Positions 1 to 8,284 of a stretch of DNA of 64,000 nt are shown piece by piece. Each line of letters begins with the position of its first letter. Positions within the stretch are counted from its first letter, which is position 1. Below the pieces are notes generated by a model that was not told where the DNA came from, ran no database searches, and worked only from the letters and a program-made list of their open reading frames with translations. Source of the DNA: Massilia putida (GTDB taxonomy: Bacteria > Pseudomonadota > Gammaproteobacteria > Burkholderiales > Burkholderiaceae_D); NCBI RefSeq assembly GCF_001941825.1, contig NZ_CP019038.1, forward strand, positions 6,510,001-6,574,000, given 5' to 3'. Position numbers and translations under genes: made by a program.

Positions 1-653
1 AACAGGCCGATCCGATGCGCACGAACGTCGCCATCCGCAAGGTCAATGAATGGTATGTCGGCGACGGCTGGATCAAGGATGGCGAGACGTTCCACTTCGA
101 CTACTACAACTCGTACGTGATGTACCCGATGCTGTTCGAGATCCTCGAGGTGCTGGAGCGGCACGACGCGCCGTTCTGGAACGGCAAGCCGGCGGACCTG
201 CGCGCCCAGGCGTTGAAACGCATGCAGCGCTACTGCGAGCACCTGGAGCGTTTCGTCTCGCCCACCGGCACCTATCCGCCGATCGGGCGCTCGCTCACCT
301 ACCGCACGGCCGTGTTCCAGCCGCTCGCGCTGCTGGCGTGGCGCAAGCAGCTGCCGGCCAGCCTGCCCGAAGGCCAGGTGCGCGCGGCCATGCAGGCCGT
401 CCACGACGCCGTGTGGTCGGACCCGACCAACTTCACGAAGGACGGCTATCTGACGATCGGCTTCGTCGGGCACCATCCGGAACTGGCCGACATCTATTCC
501 AACAACGGCAGCATGTACATCGCGTCGGAAAGCCTGCTGGCGCTGGGCCTGGCGCCGGGCGATTCCTATTGGACGAGTCCGGCGCAGGACTGGACGCAGA
601 AAAAGGCCTTCGCGGGCCGCGCCTTCCCTAAGGATTACGCCGTCGCTTACTGA
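1..653 (+). CDS. DUF2264 domain protein, C-terminal part (5' truncated by window edge)
   Basis: The reading frame is open from base 3 with no stop upstream, so the gene begins outside the window; 216 codons are visible. The visible part reads as the C-terminal half of a DUF2264 (PF10022) protein: an alpha-helical, Trp/Tyr-rich domain with YYNSYVMYPM, the PTGTYPPIGRS loop, SNNGSMY and SESLLALGLAP. The family is found in carbohydrate-utilisation loci, often near pectin or rhamnogalacturonan enzymes, but its reaction is not established. It ends 229 bp before a TonB-dependent receptor on the same strand. Family assignment is from recognised motifs; the function is inferred only from context. Confidence 0.75.
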   Translation, partial: QADPMRTNVAIRKVNEWYVGDGWIKDGETFHFDYYNSYVMYPMLFEILEVLERHDAPFWNGKPADLRAQALKRMQRYCEHLERFVSPTGTYPPIGRSLTYRTAVFQPLALLAWRKQLPASLPEGQVRAAMQAVHDAVWSDPTNFTKDGYLTIGFVGHHPELADIYSNNGSMYIASESLLALGLAPGDSYWTSPAQDWTQKKAFAGRAFPKDYAVAY

Positions 654-659
654 CGTCCC

Positions 660-699
660 GGCATGCCGTGCGCATCGTCCTATATGTTTATGGCATGCC
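660..699. repeat. Two GGCATGCC palindromes 32 bp apart
   Basis: The self-complementary octamer GGCATGCC occurs at 660-667 and again at 692-699, the second extended to TGGCATGCCA. The pair sits just after the DUF2264 stop codon. The start-to-start distance of 32 bp is about three helical turns, so both would face the same side of the DNA. It could be a protein-binding pair or could pair as a stem in the transcript; nothing in the sequence decides between these. Confidence 0.3.
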
Positions 700-719
700 A
701 GAGCGTAAAGAATCCATAG

Positions 720-747
720 TGGTATCGATTGCAGTGCTACGTACAAT
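720..747 (+). promoter_or_regulatory. Candidate promoter with LacI-like box, upstream of first TonB receptor
   Basis: TGGTATCGATTGCA (720-733) matches 11 of 14 positions of the TGTTATCGATAACA box found near 24.2-24.4 kb and 31.8 kb. A -10-like TACAAT lies at 742-747, which would put the box in the promoter spacer. The -35 is poor. The next good start codon is the receptor at 883. Low confidence because the box is degenerate. Confidence 0.3.
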
Positions 748-811
748 AATCCGGTACGGGCGTACAGACAGTGGCGATCCCGACGCGACAGCCCCCTTTT
801 TGCGTCGTTTT

Positions 812-827
812 GCGACAACGTTGTCGC
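812..827. promoter_or_regulatory. Perfect 16-bp palindrome, candidate LacI-family operator
   Basis: GCGACAACGTTGTCGC reads identically on both strands and has the central CG typical of LacI/GalR-family operators. It lies 55 bp upstream of the receptor start at 883, where a repressor would block transcription. It differs from the TGTTATCGATAACA boxes elsewhere in the window, so a different regulator may bind it. Confidence 0.45.
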
Positions 828-882
828 TTCCGCCCCGGACATAACGAGCAAACATTCATATAACGGAGAATGGGAGACAAGC

Positions 883-3651
883 ATGGAGAAAACCAGGATT
901 TGCAAGACCGTACTGGCGGCGCTGATCGCCGAACTGTGCGTGACGGCCTATGCCGGTGCGCAGACCACCAACGAACAACAGGCCCCGTCCGACGTCCAGC
1001 AGGTCGTCGTGAGCGGCATCCGTGCATCCCTGTCGTCTTCCTTGATGACGAAGCGGCTGCAGGAAGGCATCGTCGATGCCGTGTCGGCCGAGGATGCCGG
1101 CAAGTTCCCGGACACGAACATCGCCGAGTCGCTGCAGCGCGTCACGGGCGTGCAGATCCAGCGTAACAACGGCGAGGGCCGCTACATCTCCGTGCGCGGC
1201 CTGGGCCCGGAATTCAACAACGTCCTGATCAACGGCCGCACGATGACGAGCGATACGGGCGGACGCGAATTCTCGTTCGACGTGCTGTCGTCCGACCTGA
1301 TCTCCAAGGCCATCGTGTACAAGACGTCGCAGGCCTTCCTGCCGGAAGGCGGTATCGGTTCGACGGTCGACATCCAGACGATGCGCCCGCTGTCCGGAAA
1401 AACCGGGCAGTCCACCGTGGTCAACGTTTCGGATTCGTACGACAACAATTCGAAGAAGAACACGCCGAACGTCAGCGCCCTGTACAGCTACGCGAACGCG
1501 GAGAAGAATTTCGGCGTGTCCGGCTCGCTGTCGTACACGGACCGCGCATCGCGCCAATATAAGGCCCTCAACGACGCCTGGAACCTGCTGGACGTAAAGA
1601 CGATCAACGGCAACCTGAATTCCAAGGGGCTGACGGCCGCCGACGTCACGACCAAGAAGCTGCTCATGCCGCAAAGCTACGGCTTCCAGAACGAGGACGA
1701 GAGCCGCAAGCGTCTCGTCGCCAACACGACGGTGCAATACAATCCGTCGTCCACGTGGAAGATCACGGCCGACGCCTTGTATTCGCGCCTGAACCAGCGC
1801 AACAAGGTGATTGCCATCAGCGACTGGATGAATCCGACCCAGCTGAACGTGAAAGCCGACGCGAACGGCCAGGTGACGGGTTTCGACCGTCCCGGTTCGA
1901 TCTTCGTCGCCAACAATCCGGGCCTGAAGGCGGCGGGCATCCTGTCCGAGGCCAATTCGAACGACATGATCGTCAAGGGCGGCGACCGCCTGTCGACCAC
2001 GCTGGCCTATGGCTTGAATTCGAAGTGGACGCTGTCGCCGGACTGGAAGGTGGAAGCCGACCTGGCGACGTCGCGCACGGCGATCGGCTATCCCGACCTG
2101 TGGATCGTGGCCGGCATGGTGCCGAAGAATGGCGACGTGCTGACCTTCGGCTCGACGCCGACCGTGACCTTCGGCGATGGCATCGCGGACCCGACGGCCG
2201 TGCGCGCCCACGCCGTGGGCAACAACATCGACACCAACCACGACAACCTGCACGAAGGCCGCCTGAACGCGTCCTGGAATGCGGACATGGGCGTGTTCAA
2301 GGGCCTCGACTTCGGCACGGCGTATTCGCAGCGCAAGGTCGAGCACATTTCCTGGAGCTCCGATTCGTGGAACGCCTTCTCCGGCTACCACGTGTCGCTG
2401 CCGTCGTCGCTGTTCACGGTGACGCCGCTGGGCAATCCGTTCGGCAGCGGCGGCGGCGTGCCGGCGAACTTCCTGAGTTTCGATCCGTACGCCTACATGG
2501 CTTACCTGAACCAGCCGTCCCTGATCCCGCAATCGAACGACCCGGCCCATTATGCGGACAAGTCGATTTATCCGAACGGTCCGATGGCGATCGACTATAC
2601 CAAGCCGTCGCTGTGGGCCGTGCGCGAAAAGGTGGGGAACGCCTTCGTCCAATCGAAGTGGGAAGGCGAGGGCTGGTCCGGCGACCTGGGCCTGCGCTAC
2701 ATGCACGTGAAGTCGGAGTCCTCGGGCACCAGCCGCATCCTGCTGTCGGCCGTGCAAAGCCCGAACGACACGACCTATATCCAGAACTGGGGCCCGATGC
2801 AGACGAACACGGTCGGCAACAGCTATAACGCGTGGCTGCCGTCCGCCAACCTGAAATTCGACGTCACGTCCGACATGCTGCTGCGCTTCGGCGCATCGAA
2901 GACGCTGACCCGTCCGACGCTGAGCCAGATGGGCGTCAGCAACTGGTACGGCGGCCGTACCGGCTACGTGACGAGCGGCGGCGGCAACCCGTACCTGAAG
3001 CCGATGCGTTCGACGAACTACGACGTGTCGTACGAATGGTATCTCTCGAAGACGAACTACGTCAGCGGCGCCTTGTTCATGAAGAAGGTGGCCGACTTCC
3101 TGGAGACGTCGCTGCAGGACACCAAGGTGCCCCAGTATCCGAACGAGATCGTGCACGACACCCGTATCCGCAACGGCCAGACGGGCACGATCAAGGGTGC
3201 GGAACTGGCTGGCCAGTACGCGTTCGACAACATCCATCCGCTGCTGCAGGGCTTCGGCGTGACGGCCAACTACACCTACGTCGATGCGGAAGCGAACCGC
3301 GATACGGCCTCGGGTCCCGTGACCTGCGGTTATCCCGGCCTGTCGCGCCAGTCGTACAACGCGTCGCTGTTCTTCGAAAACAGCAAGTTCCAGGCACGGG
3401 CCAGCTATAACTGGCGCAATCACTTCTCCATCGATTGCGGCGGCGGCAGCACCTTGCAGCGCAACCGCGCGGCCTACGGCCAGACCGATGCGAGCCTGCG
3501 CTACAACCTGACCGCGCAACTGTCGCTGTACGTGGACGCGATCAACCTGACGAACGCCAAGGTGCACGAGTACGCCAACAACGACAGCCAGTTCCTCACG
3601 CTGGAAAACGACGGCCGCCGCGTCAACGTCGGCCTGCGGATGGCGTTCTGA
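883..3651 (+). CDS. TonB-dependent outer-membrane receptor, glycan-type (922 aa)
   Basis: Predicted outer-membrane beta-barrel importing an oligosaccharide with TonB/ExbBD energy. A signal peptide (about residues 1-27) ends near AYAGAQ. It is followed by a TonB-box-like QQVVVSG segment, a plug domain (about 50-170) with the IRASL start, ISVRGLGPEFNNVLINGR and EGGIGSTVDIQT motifs, and a barrel ending in a C-terminal Phe (RMAF), as outer-membrane proteins do. The plug signature is that of the TonB-Xanth-Caul group (TIGR01782), used by Caulobacter, Xanthomonas and relatives for sugars without SusD. ATG 883 follows GGGAGAC. A hairpin follows the stop and the GH27 gene has its own promoter. Substrate unknown; context suggests a galactose-rich glycan. 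Confidence 0.92.
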   Translation: MEKTRICKTVLAALIAELCVTAYAGAQTTNEQQAPSDVQQVVVSGIRASLSSSLMTKRLQEGIVDAVSAEDAGKFPDTNIAESLQRVTGVQIQRNNGEGRYISVRGLGPEFNNVLINGRTMTSDTGGREFSFDVLSSDLISKAIVYKTSQAFLPEGGIGSTVDIQTMRPLSGKTGQSTVVNVSDSYDNNSKKNTPNVSALYSYANAEKNFGVSGSLSYTDRASRQYKALNDAWNLLDVKTINGNLNSKGLTAADVTTKKLLMPQSYGFQNEDESRKRLVANTTVQYNPSSTWKITADALYSRLNQRNKVIAISDWMNPTQLNVKADANGQVTGFDRPGSIFVANNPGLKAAGILSEANSNDMIVKGGDRLSTTLAYGLNSKWTLSPDWKVEADLATSRTAIGYPDLWIVAGMVPKNGDVLTFGSTPTVTFGDGIADPTAVRAHAVGNNIDTNHDNLHEGRLNASWNADMGVFKGLDFGTAYSQRKVEHISWSSDSWNAFSGYHVSLPSSLFTVTPLGNPFGSGGGVPANFLSFDPYAYMAYLNQPSLIPQSNDPAHYADKSIYPNGPMAIDYTKPSLWAVREKVGNAFVQSKWEGEGWSGDLGLRYMHVKSESSGTSRILLSAVQSPNDTTYIQNWGPMQTNTVGNSYNAWLPSANLKFDVTSDMLLRFGASKTLTRPTLSQMGVSNWYGGRTGYVTSGGGNPYLKPMRSTNYDVSYEWYLSKTNYVSGALFMKKVADFLETSLQDTKVPQYPNEIVHDTRIRNGQTGTIKGAELAGQYAFDNIHPLLQGFGVTANYTYVDAEANRDTASGPVTCGYPGLSRQSYNASLFFENSKFQARASYNWRNHFSIDCGGGSTLQRNRAAYGQTDASLRYNLTAQLSLYVDAINLTNAKVHEYANNDSQFLTLENDGRRVNVGLRMAF

Positions 3652-3660
3652 CCGGATCCC

Positions 3661-3676
3661 GGCCGGGGAACCGGCC
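3661..3676 (+). terminator. Hairpin after first receptor (GGCCGG-GGAA-CCGGCC)
   Basis: A perfect 6-bp GC stem with a GGAA tetraloop begins 9 bp after the receptor stop codon. No T-run follows, so it is either a weak terminator or a 3'-end stabilising structure separating the receptor mRNA from the GH27 transcript. Confidence 0.4.
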
Positions 3677-3700
3677 TTGACCTTCGACCGGCCCGCGCAA

Positions 3701-3759
3701 TTTGATGCGCCGGCTGGTCATTTTCATTATTGCCGCAGTCGCCGGGCCACCCGGATAAT
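3701..3759 (+). promoter_or_regulatory. Shared-architecture promoter (copy 1) for GH27 gene
   Basis: Half-site A is TTTGAT (core TGAT 3703-3706). Half-site B is TTTTCATTATTG (core TCAT 3724-3727), 21 bp further on. The -35 TTGCCG (3730-3735) begins 6 bp after the half-site B core, and GATAAT (3754-3759) follows at 18 bp spacing. Transcription would start near 3766, which excludes the in-frame upstream ATG at 3765 and supports the GH27 start at 3810. This is the most degenerate copy in half-site A. Confidence 0.65.
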
Positions 3760-3809
3760 GTTGAGTGACTACGTCTGCCGCACCTGTTCAAACCACACTG
3801 GAATTCCCG

Positions 3810-5708
3810 ATGCAAAAGCCAAGGACTGTACGCCGGCTGCCACGCCTGGCATTGTTACCCCTGTTGTTCGCCACCGCCGCGGCGCACGCGGCGACCGATC
3901 CGCTTGCGCCGACGGCGCACTGGAGCGCGTACGCCGCCGGCCGCGCGGCGATGCCGCCGATGGGATGGAGCAGCTGGAACGCGTTCGGCACCGATATCGA
4001 CGAAGCCAAGATACTCGGCGCCGCCCAGCGCATCGTCGACAGCGGACTGGCCGCCAAAGGCTACCGCTACATCAATATCGACGACGGCTGGGCGCTCCGC
4101 CGCCGGCAGCCGGACGGCCGGCTGGTCGCCCGCCCGGACCGCTTCCCGTCCACGGCCGCGGGCGGGTTCCGCCCGTTCACCGACAAGCTGCACGCGATGG
4201 GCCTGAAGGCCGGCATCTACTCGGACCTCGGCCGCAACACCTGCTCGCAGGCGTATGGCGGCGACGACCCCAACCTGCCGAAGGGCAGCGTGCTCGAGCG
4301 CGAAGTCGGCCTGTACGGCCACATCGACCAGGACATCGCCCTGTTCTTCCGCGACTGGGGCTTCGACTTCATCAAGGTCGACGGTTGCGGCCTGCGCGCG
4401 TATGGCGCGGACAGCCCGAAAGTCAAATCGGGCGACTATCGCGCGCTGAAGCCCGTGCTGGACCTGGAATCCGTCACCCGCTCCGACATCCCGGCCGTGC
4501 AGGCGGAATTCACGCAGATCAACGCGGCGCTGAAGCGCAACAATCCCGACGGCGACTTCCTGTTGTCCCTGTGCGTCTGGGGTGCCGCCGACGTGCGCGC
4601 CTGGGGCAAGGACTTCGGCAACATCTCGCGCACGAGCGACGACATCCGCCCGAACTGGCCCCGCCTGCTGAGCAACTACGACAGCGCGGCACGGCGCGAA
4701 CTGTACGCCCATCCGGGCAGCTGGAACGATCCGGACATGCTGTTCATCGGCGCCGGCGACTTCGACGCGAACCACCTGGTCGAAGCGAAGTCGCACTTCG
4801 CGCTGTGGGCCATGCTGAACGCGCCCCTGATGACGGGCGCCGACCTGCGCACGACGCCGCAGGCGCTGATGGACATTTTCGGCAATGCCGACATCATCGC
4901 GCTCAACCAGGACCCGGCCGGCAACCAGGCCGTGCTCGCGTACGACGCCGACGACGTGCAAATCCTCGTCAAGACGCTGGCCTCGGGCGAGAAGGCGGTC
5001 GCCATCTTCAACCGCGGCCTCGCGCCGGTCGACGCCGACCTGACGGCGCAGCACCTCAAGTTCCGCAAGGACGCGACGGTAACGCTCACCGATCTCTGGT
5101 CGAAGGAGAATAGCGCGTTCACGAACGAGACCAAGGTGCGCGTCGCGCCGCGCGAGACGAAGATCTTCCGCGCCCAGGGCACGCGCGAGCTGGCGCAAGG
5201 CCTCTACCTGTCCGAACAGCCGGGCAGCGTGAATCCGGCCGTCGACGGCGTGACGAAGCCGCAGGCCGACCCGACGATCTTCCGCTCGTCGTTCGGCTGG
5301 ACCGGTACCAAGGGCCAGGGCGAACGGCCCATGTATGCCGGCTGGGGCGGCGCGCGCGCCGACAGCACGCCGTACGGCCAGACGCTGCGGATCGCCGGGA
5401 CGACGTACGCTTCGGGCATCGGCATCCTGGCCAATTCCCGGCTGGAGGTGCGCAACCACGATTACCGCCGCTTGAACACCCTCGTCGGCGTCGACGATTC
5501 CGCGCAGGACCGCACGCACGCGGTGACGTTCATGGTCTACGGCGACGGCAAGCTGCTGGCGAAGAGCCGAGCCCTGCGCTGGGGCCAGCCGGCGCAGGCA
5601 TTGACGCTCGATGTGGCCGGCGTCAAGGTGATCGAACTGGTGGCGAAGAGCGCGGGGACGGCCAACGAGCAGTTGCCGGTCAGCTGGGGCAACGCCGCGC
5701 TGCAGTGA
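3810..5708 (+). CDS. Secreted GH27 alpha-galactosidase with C-terminal NPCBM-type module (632 aa)
   Basis: Hydrolyses terminal alpha-galactosyl residues with retention. A signal peptide ending at AAAHA (about residues 1-26) indicates export. The GH27 barrel begins with PPMGWSSWNAFG; the nucleophile Asp lies in FIKVDGCG (about D191) and the acid/base Asp in RTSDDIR (about 277-278). SWNDPDML is also typical. After the family's C-terminal beta domain, residues of about 475-632 resemble an NPCBM carbohydrate-binding module (TYASGIGILANS, VGVDD). ATG 3810 is preferred over 3765 because of the promoter position and the signal peptide. The stop abuts the stop of the opposite esterase gene with no spacer. 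Confidence 0.9.
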   Translation: MQKPRTVRRLPRLALLPLLFATAAAHAATDPLAPTAHWSAYAAGRAAMPPMGWSSWNAFGTDIDEAKILGAAQRIVDSGLAAKGYRYINIDDGWALRRRQPDGRLVARPDRFPSTAAGGFRPFTDKLHAMGLKAGIYSDLGRNTCSQAYGGDDPNLPKGSVLEREVGLYGHIDQDIALFFRDWGFDFIKVDGCGLRAYGADSPKVKSGDYRALKPVLDLESVTRSDIPAVQAEFTQINAALKRNNPDGDFLLSLCVWGAADVRAWGKDFGNISRTSDDIRPNWPRLLSNYDSAARRELYAHPGSWNDPDMLFIGAGDFDANHLVEAKSHFALWAMLNAPLMTGADLRTTPQALMDIFGNADIIALNQDPAGNQAVLAYDADDVQILVKTLASGEKAVAIFNRGLAPVDADLTAQHLKFRKDATVTLTDLWSKENSAFTNETKVRVAPRETKIFRAQGTRELAQGLYLSEQPGSVNPAVDGVTKPQADPTIFRSSFGWTGTKGQGERPMYAGWGGARADSTPYGQTLRIAGTTYASGIGILANSRLEVRNHDYRRLNTLVGVDDSAQDRTHAVTFMVYGDGKLLAKSRALRWGQPAQALTLDVAGVKVIELVAKSAGTANEQLPVSWGNAALQ

Positions 5709-6605
5709 TCACTGGATCAGCTTGCGGTCCCGCAGCCATTCCTCGGCGCGCTTCGGCCACAGCGAGATGTCGCCGTGGCCGGCGCCCATGCCGATGCCGT
5801 GGCCGCCGCGTTCGAAGAGATGCATCTCGGCCGGCACATGGGCGCGGGTGAGGGCCTGGAAGAACAGGATGCTGTTGTCGACCGGGACGGCGCCGTCGTC
5901 CTGGGCGTGGACCAGGAACGTGGGGGGCGTGCGCGGGCCGACGCGGGTCTCGAGCGACATCGCCTTCACCATCTCCGGCGCCGGGTTCGCGCCCAGCAGC
6001 GCGTAGCGCGAACCTTCGTGCGCGGCGGGCGGCAGCAACGTGATCACCGGGTAGACCAGCAGCGCAAAGTCGGGCCGCGCGCTGACGGCGTCCAGCGCCG
6101 CGCCCGTGCGTCCGGCCGGATCGTCGAACAGCGTGGCCGCGCTGGCCGCCAGGTGGCCGCCGGCCGAGCTGCCCATCACGCCCACGCGGTCCGGCGCGAC
6201 GCCGTAGTCGGCCGCATGCGCGCGCACGGTGCGGACCGCGCGCAGGACGTCCTGCAGCGGCGCCGGATGGCCGTAATCCGCCAGCCGGTATTTGAGGACG
6301 AAGGCCGCGACGCCGAGGCTGGACAGCCACTGCGCGTACTGCCGGCCTTCATGGTCGACGGCCAGGAACTGGTAGCTGCCGCCGGGAGCGATGATCACGG
6401 CCGTCCGGGCCGGACGGTCGGTTGCGGCCGGGTAGTAGGTCAGCGTCGGCTGCGAGACATTGCTGATGAAGTCGCCGTTGAGCCTCTCCGGTCCGGGATC
6501 CGCCTTCGCGTTCGGCACGCCTTCCGGCCAGAGTGGAATCACGGCGGTCTGCGCCTGGGCGCCGGCGGCGACGCAGAAGAAGATTGTCAACAACAGTGTA
6601 CGCAT
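5709..6605 (-). CDS. Exported alpha/beta-hydrolase, acetyl (xylan) esterase-like (298 aa)
   Basis: A BD-FAE/Axe-type carbohydrate esterase, probably removing acetyl groups from glycan. It has a signal peptide (ends near GAQA), the oxyanion loop in IIAPGGSYQF, the nucleophile Ser in MGSSAGGHLA, the acid Asp in VHAQDDGAVP and the catalytic His in ERGGHGIG, a complete triad. It is transcribed towards the GH27 gene and divergently from the AraC-type regulator, with its own copy of the shared promoter. Substrate specificity cannot be read from the sequence. Confidence 0.85.
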   Translation of the reverse strand: MRTLLLTIFFCVAAGAQAQTAVIPLWPEGVPNAKADPGPERLNGDFISNVSQPTLTYYPAATDRPARTAVIIAPGGSYQFLAVDHEGRQYAQWLSSLGVAAFVLKYRLADYGHPAPLQDVLRAVRTVRAHAADYGVAPDRVGVMGSSAGGHLAASAATLFDDPAGRTGAALDAVSARPDFALLVYPVITLLPPAAHEGSRYALLGANPAPEMVKAMSLETRVGPRTPPTFLVHAQDDGAVPVDNSILFFQALTRAHVPAEMHLFERGGHGIGMGAGHGDISLWPKRAEEWLRDRKLIQ

Positions 6606-6637
6606 GGATGGACCTTGAAAAGAACGGGGGAGCCGGA

Positions 6638-6695
6638 ATTCTGGGTACCGCCGGGCGCGCGGCGCAATGATGAAATTGGCGAAGCGCCGTCATGA
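6638..6695 (-). promoter_or_regulatory. Shared-architecture promoter (copy 2) for esterase
   Basis: On the minus strand, the half-site A core TCAT is at 6692-6695 and the half-site B core TCAT, inside AATTTCATCATTG, at 6670-6673, 22 bp on. The -35 TTGCGC is at 6662-6667 and the -10 CAGAAT at 6638-6643 with an 18-bp spacer. The leader to the ATG at 6605 is about 25 nt. Confidence 0.7.
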
Positions 6696-6722
6696 TTTTT
6701 CCCTGGGCCGTCCCGTGCCGCG

Positions 6723-6782
6723 ATTTCATGTCGGCCGTTCGCGATTTTCGTAATTGCGGGGCCACGGCGATGTGCGGACAAT
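6723..6782 (+). promoter_or_regulatory. Shared-architecture promoter (copy 3) for membrane AraC regulator 1
   Basis: Half-site A is ATTTCATG (core TCAT 6726-6729). Half-site B is GATTTTCGTAATTG (core TCGT 6748-6751), exactly 22 bp later. The -35 is TTGCGG (6754-6759) and the -10 GACAAT (6777-6782) with a 17-bp spacer. It drives the regulator at 6944, which suggests positive autoregulation. Confidence 0.72.
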
Positions 6783-6943
6783 GTGTCCCTTTGCACGCGG
6801 CCGGCGCCATGTCGAGCGATCGCCGGTGCGTTGTGTACCTACAACGCGGCGGCGAAAATGCGACCCGGCGTGGGTGGGCTGTTATGATGCCAGCGACGTC
6901 CCCATGAGAGGTGACGGCTGGAGACAATCACCCGCCATGCCAT

Positions 6944-8146
6944 ATGCAAGAGTTTTATAAGAAGGCGCTGTACGTATTCATCCTGATCGTCCTCGCGGAC
7001 GCGCTGCTGGCGATTATGCTCGTCGACCGGAGCTATCTGTCGCAGCCGCTGCTGCCCGCGCAGCAGGGCGGCGACGAGCGGGCGGTCCGCTGGCGCTTCG
7101 GCTTTACGTCGTCGCCCTGGGACGCGCGGGCCATCCACGTCGACCAGTCGGCACGCGACCAGCTGCGTTTCGACCTGAACCTGCCGGCGGACGGCGCGGA
7201 CCCGATCGTGTCCGCGGACCTGCTGGCGGTCGACGGCAAGGGCAAGCCTGCCTTGGCGGACCTGTCGAAATACGGCACCGTCTCGTTCGTCGCGAAATGC
7301 TCCCCCGCCAATTCCATGATGTTCATCGCGTCGATCTACGACGAGCACCTGTCGCAGCCCGGGAATTACCTTACCTATCCGCCGGCGCTGACCTATTTCT
7401 CGTGCAACGAGCAGGGCGTGCCGGTGTCGCTCGACCTGACGCGCCTGACGATTCCCCAGTGGTGGTTCGACACGGTGCACCGCGACCTGTCGCGCCAGGA
7501 TTACGTGCTGGACCGCGTGGAGCGGCTCGTGTTCGGGGCGACGGGGCAGAGTCCCCGGGGCGTTCCGGCCCACGTCGAGATCAGCTGGATCACGCTGCAC
7601 GGCCGCGATTACCGCTACCTCGCCTGGCTGACCGGCCTCGTCGTCGCGGGCTGGATCGCTTTCGGCGTATGGTTCTTCCGGGCCCATGCGCGCGCGCTGC
7701 TCGCGAGCGTGGATACGCAGCTCAAGAAGGACCTGCCGCTCGTCGCCTACCGCCAGCTGACGCTGGAGCCTTACCGCGACAAGGAAAAGGCCGCGGTCCT
7801 GAAATTCATCGCGACGAATTACACCAACACGGAACTGGACCTGGAAGGCGTCGTCGCCGCGACGGGGACGAACCGGACCAAGGTCAACGACGTGCTGAAA
7901 TCGGAACTCGGCATGACGTTCACCAGTTACCTGAACAAGCTGCGCCTGACGGAAGCGGCGCGCCTCCTCACCGAGAAGACCGGCACGACCGTCGCGGAAA
8001 TCGCTTTCTCGGTCGGGTATGCCAACGTCTCGTATTTCAACAAGCTGTTCAAGGAAGAGTACGGATGCACCCCGAAGGCCTTCCGCACGCTGGCGGCGCA
8101 GCAGGAACCGCCGCCCGATCCCCACCAGCAAACGGCCGCGCCGTAA
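6944..8146 (+). CDS. Membrane-embedded AraC-family regulator 1 (400 aa)
   Basis: Predicted inner-membrane one-component transcription factor. TM1 spans about 8-27 and TM2 about 225-246. The 200 residues between them form an extracytoplasmic sensory domain homologous to the CIA30-like domain of its paralogue at 20299, though the DDVMGG signature is lost here. Residues 285-383 are a full AraC/XylS HTH domain with AEIAFSVGYANVSYFNKLFKEEYGCTPKAFR. Charged residues after TM2 (RAHAR) favour a cytoplasmic C-terminus. Start 6944 is chosen because the paralogue begins with the same MQEFYKK and both proteins are then exactly 400 aa. It has no PAS, kinase or arabinose-binding cupin domain. Likely activator of the eight shared promoters, by inference from the AraC-type direct repeat and the neighbourhood. 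Confidence 0.82.
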   Translation: MQEFYKKALYVFILIVLADALLAIMLVDRSYLSQPLLPAQQGGDERAVRWRFGFTSSPWDARAIHVDQSARDQLRFDLNLPADGADPIVSADLLAVDGKGKPALADLSKYGTVSFVAKCSPANSMMFIASIYDEHLSQPGNYLTYPPALTYFSCNEQGVPVSLDLTRLTIPQWWFDTVHRDLSRQDYVLDRVERLVFGATGQSPRGVPAHVEISWITLHGRDYRYLAWLTGLVVAGWIAFGVWFFRAHARALLASVDTQLKKDLPLVAYRQLTLEPYRDKEKAAVLKFIATNYTNTELDLEGVVAATGTNRTKVNDVLKSELGMTFTSYLNKLRLTEAARLLTEKTGTTVAEIAFSVGYANVSYFNKLFKEEYGCTPKAFRTLAAQQEPPPDPHQQTAAP

Positions 8147-8222
8147 GCGCCGCCGCCCCTCGCCACGTCCTCCGGCACGACCGCGCACGCGCGCGGGCCG
8201 TTGTGCGCGCCATACACATCGC

Positions 8223-8284
8223 ATTTTTCATGTGCCCTGTTGGTGATTTTCGGAATTGTCCTGCCGGTTGCTGGCAATCACAAT
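8223..8284 (+). promoter_or_regulatory. Shared-architecture promoter (copy 4) for second TonB receptor
   Basis: Half-site A is TTTTTCAT (core 8228-8231). Half-site B is GATTTTCGGAATTG (core TCGG 8250-8253), 22 bp on. The -35 TTGTCC (8256-8261) and -10 CACAAT (8279-8284) are 17 bp apart. The start site near 8291 rules out translation from 8256 and supports the GTG at 8370. Confidence 0.72.

Larger units (their letters stand above)
6606..6943. other. Divergent regulatory region between esterase and membrane AraC regulator
   Basis: This 338-bp gene-free stretch carries two oppositely oriented copies of the shared promoter, at 6638-6695 (leftward) and 6723-6782 (rightward). Between their upstream half-sites (outer edges about 6697 and 6721) lie only about 25 bp, so one bound complex might serve both genes. 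The remaining 160 bp before 6944 form an untranslated leader in which I see no clear structure. Confidence 0.6.

Noticed and set aside
856-3567. 903-codon open frame on the minus strand opposite the first TonB receptor
   Set aside because: Arg/Val/His-rich composition with no domain; a shadow of GC-rich codon usage opposite a clear gene. The same applies to the long antisense frames at 24394-27558, 3855-5519, 14884-17190 and 33811-37425.
3765-3809. Upstream in-frame start of the GH27 gene at 3765
   Set aside because: It falls at the expected transcription start and would bury the signal peptide; 3810 is better.
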